This document shows, one piece after another, positions 30,263 to 39,234 of a stretch of DNA of 64,000 nucleotides. The notes under the pieces were generated by a model. That model worked only from the letters and a program-made list of their open reading frames with translations, searched no databases and had not been told where the DNA came from. Within the stretch, counting starts at the first letter, position 1, and every line of letters begins with the position of its first letter. The position numbers were made by a program, and so were the translations under genes. The DNA comes from an uncultured Nostocoides sp. (lineage in GTDB: Bacteria; Actinomycetota; Actinomycetes; Actinomycetales; Dermatophilaceae): NCBI GenBank assembly GCA_937907685.1, contig CALCXF010000018.1:22171-86170 (forward strand), given 5' to 3'.

Positions 30263-30733
30263 TCAGTGCGCGGACGGTCCGGCCACGAGCTCGGCGATGC
30301 GCTCCAGTGTGCGCTCCATGTTGGCGCGGGTCGACGAGGTCATCGTCGCCTTGACGAACGGCTTGCTCGTCCAGCGCTCCTGGGAGAGGTCCCACGACTC
30401 GGTGACGAGCGTGCCACCCTCCACCGGCTCGAGGACGTACCGCCAGACACGCCCGCCGAGGAGAGTCCCCAGTGGCCCACTGGCGGTGGTCTGCCAGGCG
30501 ATGCGGCGGTTCTCGTCGAGCTCGATGACGGTGTTCCGCGTGGAGTACGCCACGCCGAGGTGCATGTCCATGCCGAACCTGTCTCCCACCGCGAGCCGGC
30601 GGCCACCACTGCGAGCACCTTTGACCGTCCCCCCGCCGTCGATGTCGGCGTGGCCAGCGGGGTCCGCGAGCAGGTCGAAGATCGGCTCGGGAGGGCTGGG
30701 GATCAGGCGCTGGACCGAGAGGACGTCGCTCAT
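30263..30733 (-). CDS. SRPBCC-family protein
   Basis: LSVQRLIPSPPEPIFDLLADPAGHADIDGGGTVKG. Confidence 0.8.
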   Translation of the reverse strand: MSDVLSVQRLIPSPPEPIFDLLADPAGHADIDGGGTVKGARSGGRRLAVGDRFGMDMHLGVAYSTRNTVIELDENRRIAWQTTASGPLGTLLGGRVWRYVLEPVEGGTLVTESWDLSQERWTSKPFVKATMTSSTRANMERTLERIAELVAGPSAH

Positions 30734-30739
30734 GCGGCG

Positions 30740-30745
30740 ACGCTA
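30740..30745 (-). promoter_or_regulatory. Candidate -10 (TAGCGT) for leaderless SRPBCC gene
   Basis: TAGCGT-N6-ATG. Confidence 0.45.
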
Positions 30746-30754
30746 ACAGCAGCG

Positions 30755-31975
30755 TCAGGCCCGCACCCGGTCGGCCTCGGCCAGGGACCGGTCGAGGTCG
30801 GCGACGAGGTCGAGCACGTCCTCGAGGCCGACGGAGAGTCGGACCGTGGCGTCGGTGATGCCCACCGCTGCCCGGGCGGCGGGCTCAAGGCGCCGGTGAG
30901 TCGTCGTCGCGGGGTGGGTGACCAGCGACTTGGCGTCCCCCAGGTTGTTGGAGATGTCCACGAGCCGCAAGGAGTTCATCAGCGCGAACGCTGCGTCCTT
31001 GCCACCCTCGACGTCGAAGGTGACCACGGTGCCGCCGCCGCCCTCGAGCTGACGGAGGGCAAGGGCGTGCTGGGGGTGGCTCCGCAGGTGCGGGTAGAGG
31101 ACCCGGTGGATGCCGCGCCCCTGAGCCTGCCAGTGCTCGAGGGTCTCGGCCATCACGAGCGCCGACTCGGCCATCCGGCGCACGCGGAGGTCGAGGGTCT
31201 CGAGCCCCTTGGTCATGATCCAGGCATTGAACGGTGACATCGACGGACCCGTGTGCCGCATGAGGTTCTTCACCGGGCCGTCGATGAAGTCCTGCGGTCC
31301 GAGCACCGCGCCGCCCAGGGCCCGTCCCTGCCCGTCGATGTGCTTGGTCGCGGAGTACACCACGACGTCCGCGCCATGGGCCAGCGGGTGCGAGAACACC
31401 GGAGTGCCGAAGACGTTGTCGACGACCACCGTGGCGCCGGCCGCATGGGCGAGGTCGGACACGGCCGACATGTCGACGAGCTCCTGCATCGGGTTGCTGG
31501 GGGTCTCGAAGAACACAGCGGTCGTGGGGACGGCGAGCGCGTCACTCCACTGGTCGAGGTCGGCCCCGTCGACGAAGACGGTCTCGACCCCCCACCGGGG
31601 CAGGATCTCGTCGAGGATCACCAGGCACGAGCCGAACAGCGCCCGCGAGGCCACGACCCGGTCGCCGGATCCGCACAGGGCCGCCATCGCGGTGAACACC
31701 GCCGCCATTCCGGATGCCGTCGCGAAGCATGCCTCGGCGCCCTCGAGCAGCCGCATCCGCTCCTCGAAGGTCGCCACCGTGGGATTGCCGTAGCGGCTGT
31801 AGATGTAGTGCTCGACCTCGTCCTTGAACGCGGCCTCCGCCTGCTCCGCGGAGCGGTAGACGAACCCGGACGTGAGGAACAGCGCCTCCGCCGTCTCGTC
31901 GAACCCGCTACGGGAGAGCCCTCCTCGGACGGCACGGGTCCGGGGGTGCCAGTCCCCCGGCTCCCCCGGCTCCAC
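30755..31975 (-). CDS. metZ: O-succinylhomoserine sulfhydrylase-like PLP enzyme
   Basis: YIYSRYGNPTVATFEERMRLLEGAEACFATASGMAAVF...VVVYSATKHIDGQGRALGGAVLG. Confidence 0.88.
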   Translation of the reverse strand: MEPGEPGDWHPRTRAVRGGLSRSGFDETAEALFLTSGFVYRSAEQAEAAFKDEVEHYIYSRYGNPTVATFEERMRLLEGAEACFATASGMAAVFTAMAALCGSGDRVVASRALFGSCLVILDEILPRWGVETVFVDGADLDQWSDALAVPTTAVFFETPSNPMQELVDMSAVSDLAHAAGATVVVDNVFGTPVFSHPLAHGADVVVYSATKHIDGQGRALGGAVLGPQDFIDGPVKNLMRHTGPSMSPFNAWIMTKGLETLDLRVRRMAESALVMAETLEHWQAQGRGIHRVLYPHLRSHPQHALALRQLEGGGGTVVTFDVEGGKDAAFALMNSLRLVDISNNLGDAKSLVTHPATTTHRRLEPAARAAVGITDATVRLSVGLEDVLDLVADLDRSLAEADRVRA

Positions 31976-31977
31976 CG

Positions 31978-32391
31978 TCAGCCCTGGCGCCACGGCAGCC
32001 CTGCGTTCTTCCACCCCGACACGGTGCGGTGGCCGTTCCCGTCGTGCGGACCCTCGAACCCCTCCGCCACGTTGTAGGCCGGGCCCAGCCCGGCCGCGGT
32101 GAGCGCCTCGGCAGCCGACCGTGACCGTACCCCCGAGCGGCAGAGCAGGTAGACCGGTCGGCCGGGCACGAGGCCCGCCTCGCGAACCTCGTCGACGAAG
32201 CGCTCGTTGACGTTCCCGTCCGGGTACCTGGACCACTCGGCGAGCACCAGCGCACCGCCCGGGGCCGACAGGTCCGGCACCCCCACGAAGGTCCACTCGG
32301 CGCGGGTCCGCACGTCGACGAGGACCGCGTCCTCCCCGGTTGTCACGGCGGCGTAGGCCTCGGCCGGCGTCACATCGCCTGCGTAGCTCAT
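31978..32391 (-). CDS. Rhodanese-like domain protein
   Basis: VLVDVRTRAEWTFVGVPDL...VYLLCRSGVRSRSAAEALTAAG. Confidence 0.9.
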   Translation of the reverse strand: MSYAGDVTPAEAYAAVTTGEDAVLVDVRTRAEWTFVGVPDLSAPGGALVLAEWSRYPDGNVNERFVDEVREAGLVPGRPVYLLCRSGVRSRSAAEALTAAGLGPAYNVAEGFEGPHDGNGHRTVSGWKNAGLPWRQG

Positions 32392-32398
32392 GGGACCG

Positions 32399-32404
32399 AG
32401 CGTA
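32399..32404 (-). promoter_or_regulatory. Candidate -10 (TACGCT) for leaderless rhodanese-metZ transcript
   Basis: TACGCT-N7-ATG. Confidence 0.45.
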
Positions 32405-32434
32405 GGCCGGTCGCCCCGGTTCAGCCGGGCCGTC

Positions 32435-33334
32435 TCAGGTGCGGTTGGTGAAGGCGACCGAGACGTCGTCGTCGCCCCAGACCTCGATACCGGCAAGGGA
32501 CCCGGGCGCCACGGCGAGGCGTGAGCGCCGGTCCTCCGGCACGGCCAGCACGTGGGCGAGCACCCCGCGGACCGCATCGGGGGCGCAGACCACGACGGTG
32601 GTGCCGCCCCGGCCCACGATCCGATCCCAGGCCGCGCCGAGGTCCGGTCCTGCAGCGTCCCACACCGGGTCGACGAGGGATTCGGCTCCCAGCGCGGCCC
32701 CGATCTCCGCCGCTGTCTCGACCGCGTCCACGGACCGTGCGGTGACGAGGCACCGCGGGGCCCCGCCGAGCAGGTGTGCGACGGCGTTCACCGCGGTGTG
32801 GACGGCCTCGCCGGACGCCTGGGCGACGAGCACGACCCGCACCGGGGTCCCGACCCGCTGGGAAACGGGAGCGCGCTCCACCGGCGCCTCCTCGCCGGGG
32901 CGGCGGTCGACGCTGTGACCGTCCATCGCGACGTTCGACAGGGCGTCGGCGTCCCTGTTCTCCTCACGCGGCACCCACTCGAATCGCACCGACCCACCCG
33001 CACGGGTGATGTCGGCGACGAGGTCACGGGCCTGCAGGGCGAGGCGACGCATGTCCTCGTGCTTGATCTTCCAGCGCCCGGACATCTGCTCGACGACGAG
33101 CTTGGAGTCCAGCCGGGCGACCACCTCGGCCGCGCTGTCGATGGCCATCGCCGCCTCGAGTCCCGCGATGAGCCCCCGGTACTCGGCGACGTTGTTCGAC
33201 ACCGTCCCGAGCGGCTCGGCGCGCTCGGCGAGGAGTTGGCCGGTGTCCGTGTCGCGGACCAGCGCGCCGTAGCCGGCGACGCCCGGATTGCCTCGCGACC
33301 CGCCGTCGGCCTCGACGGTGAGCCGCCGGGTCAC
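32435..33334 (-). CDS. RNase HI domain fused to degenerate histidine-phosphatase-like domain
   Basis: VEADGGSRGNPGVAGYGALV...VSNNVAEYRGLIAGL...RWKIKHEDM...NRDADALSN; C-terminal part lacks the RHG signature. Confidence 0.85.
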   Translation of the reverse strand: MTRRLTVEADGGSRGNPGVAGYGALVRDTDTGQLLAERAEPLGTVSNNVAEYRGLIAGLEAAMAIDSAAEVVARLDSKLVVEQMSGRWKIKHEDMRRLALQARDLVADITRAGGSVRFEWVPREENRDADALSNVAMDGHSVDRRPGEEAPVERAPVSQRVGTPVRVVLVAQASGEAVHTAVNAVAHLLGGAPRCLVTARSVDAVETAAEIGAALGAESLVDPVWDAAGPDLGAAWDRIVGRGGTTVVVCAPDAVRGVLAHVLAVPEDRRSRLAVAPGSLAGIEVWGDDDVSVAFTNRT

Positions 33335-34071
33335 AGGCCCGACTCTGGTGTCCGGACGAGGATGCGGCGGCACTCCTCGCAGCGGACCACCTCGTCGCTC
33401 GCGGCCTGGCGGATCCTCTGGATCTCGACCGGGTTGACCTCCAGCTGGCAGCCCGCGCACCGGCGCTGCCGCAGCGGAGCCGCCCCCGTGCCGCCGTTGC
33501 TGATCCGGATCTTCTCGTACAGGGCCATGAGGTCGGGGCCCACCTCGGCGGCAAGCGTCTCGCGAGGAGCACCGACCTCGGCTGCCTCGCCGTCGAGCCG
33601 GGCGAACGCCTCGTCGCGGGCGGCCTCGAGTGCCTGGATGCGTGCGGTCAGCTCGCCACGACCGCGCTCGAGCGCCGAGACGTCGGACTCGGCAGCCTCC
33701 GCGCGTTCCATGACCTCGAGCTCGATGTCCTCGAGCTCGGCCTGCCGACGGGTCAGGGAGACCATCTCGTGCTGGAGGGCCTGGAGGTCCTTGGCCGTCC
33801 CCGTGCCGGCGTCGAGCCGCGCCCGGTCACGGGCGGCCCTGTCACGAACGAGCTGCACGTCGGCCTCGGCCTTCGCGACCTCGCGCTGGATGTCGTCGAG
33901 CTCGGTGCGGGAACGGACGAGCTGGTCATCGATGAGCCGAGCCTTTCCCTGAAGGTCCTGGAGCTCGGCGAGCTGCGGCAGGTGGGTCCGCGCATGGGCG
34001 ATCTGGTCGAGCCGGGTGTCGATCGCCTGGAGGTCGAGGAGCCGCAGCTGGCGGGCGGACTCGGCGATCAC
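33331..34071 (-). CDS. Coiled-coil C4-type zinc-ribbon protein
   Basis: Long coiled coil then CAGCQLEVNPVEIQRIRQAASDEVVRCEECRRILV; coupled to Nif3-like gene. Confidence 0.88.
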   Translation of the reverse strand: MIAESARQLRLLDLQAIDTRLDQIAHARTHLPQLAELQDLQGKARLIDDQLVRSRTELDDIQREVAKAEADVQLVRDRAARDRARLDAGTGTAKDLQALQHEMVSLTRRQAELEDIELEVMERAEAAESDVSALERGRGELTARIQALEAARDEAFARLDGEAAEVGAPRETLAAEVGPDLMALYEKIRISNGGTGAAPLRQRRCAGCQLEVNPVEIQRIRQAASDEVVRCEECRRILVRTPESGL

Positions 34072-34919
34072 GGCATACCTCCCGGCTCGGCACCGACGAC
34101 GAAGGTCCACGGGTCGGTGCTCACTGTGCTGATGTGGGTGTCCACCCTAGCCGCGCGCTCTCCCAGCCCGGCTCGGAGCGCGCGCTCCGCCCGGGCCAGC
34201 CAGACCTGCTCACTGGCCCAGTGTCCGGCGTCGACGAGGTACGGGGGACCACCGCGAGCCTCCTCCCTGGCCTCCAGAACCGGGTGGTGGCGCAGGTCCG
34301 CCGTCACGTACACGTCGGCGCGCGCGGTGCGCACGTCGTCGAAGAGGTCGTCCCCACTCCCCCCGAGGACCGCCACCCGACGCACAGTCGCCTCCGGCGG
34401 ACCTGCCACCCGGATGCCGCCGGCGGCCCGAGGAAGTCGGCTCGCCAGCCGCTCCGCGAAGGCGTGGAGCGTGGTGTCCTCCGCGAGGTCACCGACCCGG
34501 CCGAGAGGCTGCTGCTCGACCATGGCCAGGGGTTCCGTCGAGCCGAGCCCGCATGCCTCCGCGAGCGCTTCAGCGACCCCCTCGGCCGCGACGTCGGCGT
34601 TGGTGTGGGCGACGTAGAGCGCCACGTCCCCGACGACGAGGTGCGTGACACTGGCCCCCTTGGCGTTCGTCGTCGCGACGCTGTGCACCCCCCGCAGGAG
34701 GAGAGGGTGATGAGTGAGGAGGAGGTCGGCCCCCAGATCGCGAGCCTCCCCGATGACGGAGAGGGTGGGGTCGACGGCGAGGTGCACCCGGCGGACCGGC
34801 TGCTCGGGGTCGCCGGTGACGAGACCGACCTGGTCCCAGGACTGGGCCGTGGAGGGCGGGTAGAGCCGCTCGACGACGTCGAGCACCTCTCTCAAGGTGA
34901 GGTCCGGCGCGTCGGTCAT
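34068..34919 (-). CDS. Nif3-like dinuclear metal center protein
   Basis: AQSWDQVGLVTGDPEQPVRRVHLAVDPTLSVIGEARDLGADLLLTHHPLLLRGVHSV. Confidence 0.9.
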   Translation of the reverse strand: MTDAPDLTLREVLDVVERLYPPSTAQSWDQVGLVTGDPEQPVRRVHLAVDPTLSVIGEARDLGADLLLTHHPLLLRGVHSVATTNAKGASVTHLVVGDVALYVAHTNADVAAEGVAEALAEACGLGSTEPLAMVEQQPLGRVGDLAEDTTLHAFAERLASRLPRAAGGIRVAGPPEATVRRVAVLGGSGDDLFDDVRTARADVYVTADLRHHPVLEAREEARGGPPYLVDAGHWASEQVWLARAERALRAGLGERAARVDTHISTVSTDPWTFVVGAEPGGMP

Positions 34920-34920
34920 G

Positions 34921-34993
34921 TGGGCCCGGCCGGGATCGAACCGACGACCGACGCGGTGTAAACGCGGCGCTCTACCAGCTGAGCTACAGGCCC
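34921..34993 (-). tRNA. tRNA-Val (anticodon UAC)
   Basis: GGGCCTG-TA-GCTCAGCTGGTAGAGC-G-CCGCG-TTTACAC-CGCGT-CGGTC-GTCGG-TTCGATC-CCGGC-CGGGCCC-A; 7-bp acceptor stem closes; no encoded CCA. Confidence 0.95.
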
Positions 34994-35063
34994 CGGACGG
35001 CGGCGGCACCGCCAGGTGCCTCCGCCGACCGCGGCCATTGTGGCAGGTGCCCGGCTCGGCCGG

Positions 35064-35543
35064 TCAGGAGAGCGCGGCCACCTCGGCCGGCAGCCCCCCG
35101 AAGTCGCGTCGGTCGCCCGGACCGTTGACCATGGTCCAGCGGACGACCCGCTGCCGGTCGACGAGGAACGTGCCGCGTACCGGCGCCCCGGTGTGCTCGT
35201 TGAGCACACCGTAGGAGCGGGTGACCTCGCCGTGCGGCCAGAAGTCCGACAGGAGAGGGAAGAAGTAACCCTGGAGGTCGGCCCACGCCCGGAGGCCGAA
35301 CACGGGGTCGCAGGAGATGCAGACGACCTGGAGGTCGTCGGACACGAACCGCTCGAGGTGGTCCCGGATCTCGTCGAGCTCGCCGGTGCAGATGCCCGAG
35401 AAGGCGAAGGGGTAGAAGACGAGAACCGCGTTCTTCTCGGCCGTGATCGCGGACAGCGAGACGGCCACGCCGTTCTGGTCACGAAGACTGAAGTCGGGCG
35501 CGACCTGGCCGACGGCGAGGGGGGCGACGGTGGACGCGATCAT
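35064..35543 (-). CDS. Peroxiredoxin (AhpE-like)
   Basis: VGQVAPDFSLRDQNGVAVSLSAI...LVFYPFAFSGICTGELDEIRD. Confidence 0.9.
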   Translation of the reverse strand: MIASTVAPLAVGQVAPDFSLRDQNGVAVSLSAITAEKNAVLVFYPFAFSGICTGELDEIRDHLERFVSDDLQVVCISCDPVFGLRAWADLQGYFFPLLSDFWPHGEVTRSYGVLNEHTGAPVRGTFLVDRQRVVRWTMVNGPGDRRDFGGLPAEVAALS

Positions 35544-35640
35544 GCCGTCATCCTGCCAGTGCCTCCGGGGCTTCCGGCACGGCCGGGGACGGGGTTCGAC
35601 AGCGCTCTGGCGGCGGTGCCACGACCCGAGGGCGCCTGGG

Positions 35641-36084
35641 TCAGCGCCGCACCTTTGCCTTCGGCGCGACGAGCTTGTGGGCCCGCCAGCTCGGTGACGC
35701 GTTGAAGGTTCCGGCGGCGTGGAGGCCGGCTGTCACAGCCGCTTCGTCGATGTCACTGGGGTCGACCTCGTCGACGCCGGCCTTGGGGGTGAGCAGGACG
35801 ACGAAGCCCCCGTCGTCGAGGACGCCCACCATGTCGACGAGCGCGTCCCCGAGGTCACCGTCCCCCTCACGGAACCAGAGAAGCACCGCGTCGGCGCCGC
35901 CCGTGTAGTCCTCGTCCTCGATCTCGGCACCGCAGATGTCCTCGACGGCGTACCGGAAGTCGTCGTCGACGTCGGCGTCGTAACCGAACTCCTGGACCAC
36001 CTGGTCACGGGCGAACCCCAGGCGCTCGACGGCTCCGGGGCCGTTCGAGCCGGGGTCGACCGGCGGTGGGGCGGGGGTGTTCAC
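35641..36084 (-). CDS. DUF3052 family protein
   Basis: ERLGFARDQVVQEFGYDADVDDDFRYAVEDICGAEIEDEDYTGGADAVLLWFREGDGDLGDALVDMVGVL; next to aceE and a peroxiredoxin. Confidence 0.8.
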   Translation of the reverse strand: MNTPAPPPVDPGSNGPGAVERLGFARDQVVQEFGYDADVDDDFRYAVEDICGAEIEDEDYTGGADAVLLWFREGDGDLGDALVDMVGVLDDGGFVVLLTPKAGVDEVDPSDIDEAAVTAGLHAAGTFNASPSWRAHKLVAPKAKVRR

Positions 36085-36088
36085 GGCG

Positions 36089-37672
36089 TCATCGCCTCTC
36101 TGTGTCGGGGGAGCCCTGCGGATGCCGGACCCAGTCCACCAACCCCGGAGGGTCGGCGGCAAGATATGGACGCGCCGGTTCCGCCCGTCGGCGCGCGATC
36201 CGCGCCCGATCGGCGATGGCGTCGAGGAACACCTCGGCGGCGGCCACGTCCAGGTGCGCCAGGCTGGCCTCGACCGGCCCGGGGGCGGTGACGATGTGGA
36301 CCGTCGCCAGCCCACGCCGTCCCTCGAGCCAGCCCTGACGCACGGACAGCGACTGGATCCGGGCGTAGGGGACCGCGACCGCGCGGCGGGTCCATCGGCC
36401 CGAGCGCAGCAGGACCGCGCCGGCGGCGTCGGTCCACGCGTTCCGCCGATAGGAGAGGGGGTCGAAGGGCCGGGCCCGCTCGGAGACCCCCTGCCACCCG
36501 CCGTCCGGACCGTCACCGAGGACAGCCGCCCCCCAGGCGGCCGTCGGCACCCCGGGCGCCAGGAGCGAGAGCACGACCCGTGCTTCCTCCAGCGTCCCCA
36601 CCGGGAGCAGTGTCGTGTCGTGGTCGTCCTCCTCGGAGGAACCGGAGCCGGCGACGTTGACCTTCAGCCGCCACCATCCGAAACGTCGCCACCAGAGCGG
36701 CTGCACGAGCTCGAGCGCCTGGATGCGGTGGATCGGGATCGTCGTCGTCCGCAGGTCGGTGAGGCCCTCCTGCACCCGGACGCCGGTGCCGGTGTCCGCC
36801 AGGTGGAAGTTCCCGTGCACCAGCAGCTGCTTGACGCGGCTGTAGGCGACGCCGATGGCGACGGGGATCATCGCGGGGACTCCGGCGAGGGCCAGTGGCC
36901 CGACGCTGCGCACTCCGGCAGCCGTCGCCCCCAGCAGCAGGACGAGCCCCAGCGCGATCGTCGACCCGTGGAGGATCGTGGCGACGAAGAGCCGGCCGTT
37001 CGGGACCTCGAGCACCGGTCGTGCGGCGGCATCCAGCACGGGACTGGACGGAGTGCGTGGCTGGCTGCCGTCGCGCGCGGGAGCCCCGGACGGGTCGAGC
37101 GCCACCTCGTCGGAGCGGCCGGCGAGGTCCAGGAGGTGCTCGCGGAGGGCCTCGGCTCGTCCGAGCTCGAGGAAGGACAGGGTGAGCGTCGAGTCGGCAC
37201 CCCCCGCCGACTGGACGACCACCCGGGCCAGGCCGAGCAGGCGTCCGATGAGCGGCCGGGAGAGCTCGACCGCCTGCACACGCTCCAGCCGCACCTGACG
37301 GTGCTGGCGGAACAGCACGCCCTGGCGCAGCTCCACCTGCCCCCCGCCGACCCGGAAGCGGGCGAACCGCCAGGCGACCCAGTTCGCCAGGGCGACGAGG
37401 CCGAGGAAGGCCGCCACGAGGATGAGGGCGATGAACGGGTGCGCCAGCGCCTGCTCCAAGGGGTCGCCGGGGCCGGACGACCCGTCGTCGAACTCCATGC
37501 CACCCTCGTCGGGAGCGAACATGTCCAGGCCCACGGAGGAGAGGACGTTCTCGTAGATCTGTGACGCGGCATACCCGACGAGCCCCACGAGGACGACGCC
37601 GCCGCGCAGCAGCGGGGACAGGGGGTGCAGCCGACGCCACTCCCCCGAGCCGTCCGGTGCCTCAGCGCTCAC
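36089..37672 (-). CDS. Membrane protein with bacterial PH-like (YdbS/YdbT) domains
   Basis: Repeated TM pairs followed by VRLERVQAVELSRPLIGRLLGLARVVVQSAGG and TTTIPIHRIQALELVQPLWWRRFGWWRLKVNVAG. Confidence 0.8.
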   Translation of the reverse strand: MSAEAPDGSGEWRRLHPLSPLLRGGVVLVGLVGYAASQIYENVLSSVGLDMFAPDEGGMEFDDGSSGPGDPLEQALAHPFIALILVAAFLGLVALANWVAWRFARFRVGGGQVELRQGVLFRQHRQVRLERVQAVELSRPLIGRLLGLARVVVQSAGGADSTLTLSFLELGRAEALREHLLDLAGRSDEVALDPSGAPARDGSQPRTPSSPVLDAAARPVLEVPNGRLFVATILHGSTIALGLVLLLGATAAGVRSVGPLALAGVPAMIPVAIGVAYSRVKQLLVHGNFHLADTGTGVRVQEGLTDLRTTTIPIHRIQALELVQPLWWRRFGWWRLKVNVAGSGSSEEDDHDTTLLPVGTLEEARVVLSLLAPGVPTAAWGAAVLGDGPDGGWQGVSERARPFDPLSYRRNAWTDAAGAVLLRSGRWTRRAVAVPYARIQSLSVRQGWLEGRRGLATVHIVTAPGPVEASLAHLDVAAAEVFLDAIADRARIARRRAEPARPYLAADPPGLVDWVRHPQGSPDTERR

Positions 37673-38190
37673 AGGCCGGCCCGCTGGGCCTCGCCGCGCG
37701 CCGCCAGCCGGGCCCGAAGGGCCTCGGCCTCCGCCACCGGAAGGCCCGGAAGCGAGCCGTCACTCTCGGGAGAGGCCGTGTGGATCTCGCACGAGGCGAT
37801 GCCGTGGGCGCGGGCCAGGGGCCCGGACTGGATGTCGACGTACTGGAGGCGGCCGTACGGGACACTGACGAGGGTGCGGAAGAGGCGCCCCTTGCGGATG
37901 ACGATCTCCTCGTCGAGCTCGACCCACGAGATGGAGCTCACCTGGCGGGCCACGAGCCATGCCGCCCACAACCCCACGAGCACGACGGCCACCGAGCCGA
38001 GCAACGCCCACGGCGTGAGGAGCACCCCGACGACCACCGTCGCGACGAGTGCCGGTGCCACCACGAGCCCGAGCGTGATGAGCCGCACCCGGGTCAGCAT
38101 CGGCGAGACGGGGCGCCACGGGAGGTCACCCCCGTGGAGCGTCACCGACACCGAACGGGCGGCGGGCGGCACGGGGAGAGGGTCGGCCAT
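37669..38190 (-). CDS. Membrane protein with PH-like (YdbS) domain
   Basis: Two TMs then EEIVIRKGRLFRTLVSVPYGRLQYVDIQSGPLARAHGIASCEIHTAS; coupled to the 36089 gene. Confidence 0.8.
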   Translation of the reverse strand: MADPLPVPPAARSVSVTLHGGDLPWRPVSPMLTRVRLITLGLVVAPALVATVVVGVLLTPWALLGSVAVVLVGLWAAWLVARQVSSISWVELDEEIVIRKGRLFRTLVSVPYGRLQYVDIQSGPLARAHGIASCEIHTASPESDGSLPGLPVAEAEALRARLAARGEAQRAGL

Positions 38191-38287
38191 GCGCTCAGTC
38201 TGCCTCAGGGGGGCCCGCCCCCGACGACGCCCTCGCTGCGCCGGGCTTCGCCGACCCGTCGCCGCGGCCGTGTGTTTGGATGACGGC

Positions 38288-39139
38288 ATGGGCCGGGTGA
38301 CGACACGGGTCCGGCGTACGCGCTGGGACGTCACCGATGACGCCCAGCTGGAGCGGCCGGACACCGTCGCCGTCGAGGAGCCCCTGGAGATCCGCGTCGG
38401 CGAGGACATCGTGACGACGACGATGCGCACACCGGGCGACGACTTCGACCTCGCCCTCGGACACCTGCTCACCGAGGGCCTCCTCGAGTCGGCCCGCGAG
38501 GTCGCGACACTGATGCACTGCACCGACGTGGACGAGAGCGGGTCCCCCACCTACAACGTCGTCGAGGCGACGCTCGCACCCGGCGCGCACCTCCACCGGC
38601 CGGCCCGCAACCGCACTCAGACGATGACGAGCGCCTGCGGGGTGTGCGGGTCGGCGTCCATCGCCGACGTCCGGACCCGCAGCCGGTATGCCGTCGGCGA
38701 CGACCCGCTCACGGTGGCCCCGTCGATCCTGGCCGACATGCCGGGGGCACTGCGAGAGCAGCAGCCCGTCTTCGAGCGCACCGGGGGGGTCCACGCGGCG
38801 GGACTGGCCGGACCCGACGGGCAGCTGACCGTCGTGCGCGAGGACGTCGGTCGGCACAACGCCGTCGACAAGGTGGTCGGCGCGGCAGCGCGCGACCGGG
38901 AGCTTCCCCTCGCCGGCGCCATGCTCGTCGTCAGCGCTCGGGCGAGCTTCGAGATCGTCCAGAAGGCCGGGGTTGCCGGCATCCCCGTCGTCGTCGCGGT
39001 GGGTGCACCCAGCTCGTTGGCCGTCGAGCTCGCCACGGAGTGCGGCATCACCCTCGTGGCCTTCACCCGCTTCCCACGCTTCTCGGTCTACAGCCGCGGC
39101 GACCGCCTCGACGGCGCACCACGGCATACCCGTAAGTAG
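38288..39139 (+). CDS. fdhD: Formate dehydrogenase accessory sulfurtransferase FdhD
   Basis: VAVEEPLEIRVGEDIVTTTMRTPGDDFDLALGHLLTEGLL...SACGVCGSASIAD...VREDVGRHNAVDKVVG. Confidence 0.93.
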   Translation: MGRVTTRVRRTRWDVTDDAQLERPDTVAVEEPLEIRVGEDIVTTTMRTPGDDFDLALGHLLTEGLLESAREVATLMHCTDVDESGSPTYNVVEATLAPGAHLHRPARNRTQTMTSACGVCGSASIADVRTRSRYAVGDDPLTVAPSILADMPGALREQQPVFERTGGVHAAGLAGPDGQLTVVREDVGRHNAVDKVVGAAARDRELPLAGAMLVVSARASFEIVQKAGVAGIPVVVAVGAPSSLAVELATECGITLVAFTRFPRFSVYSRGDRLDGAPRHTRK

Positions 39140-39234
39140 CCTGAACGCGATTGGGTGGGCGGCCGTCATCGGGTGAAAGATGGGAGGAGGCGCCCTTGTC
39201 GGGCGCGATTCGTGATCGGCGAAAGGACGAGCGC

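Noticed and set aside
34920-35009. N-terminal extension of the Nif3-like ORF (MPPPSGACSSAGRAPRLHRVGRRFDPGRAH)
   Set aside because: This is translated tRNA-Val sequence, not protein
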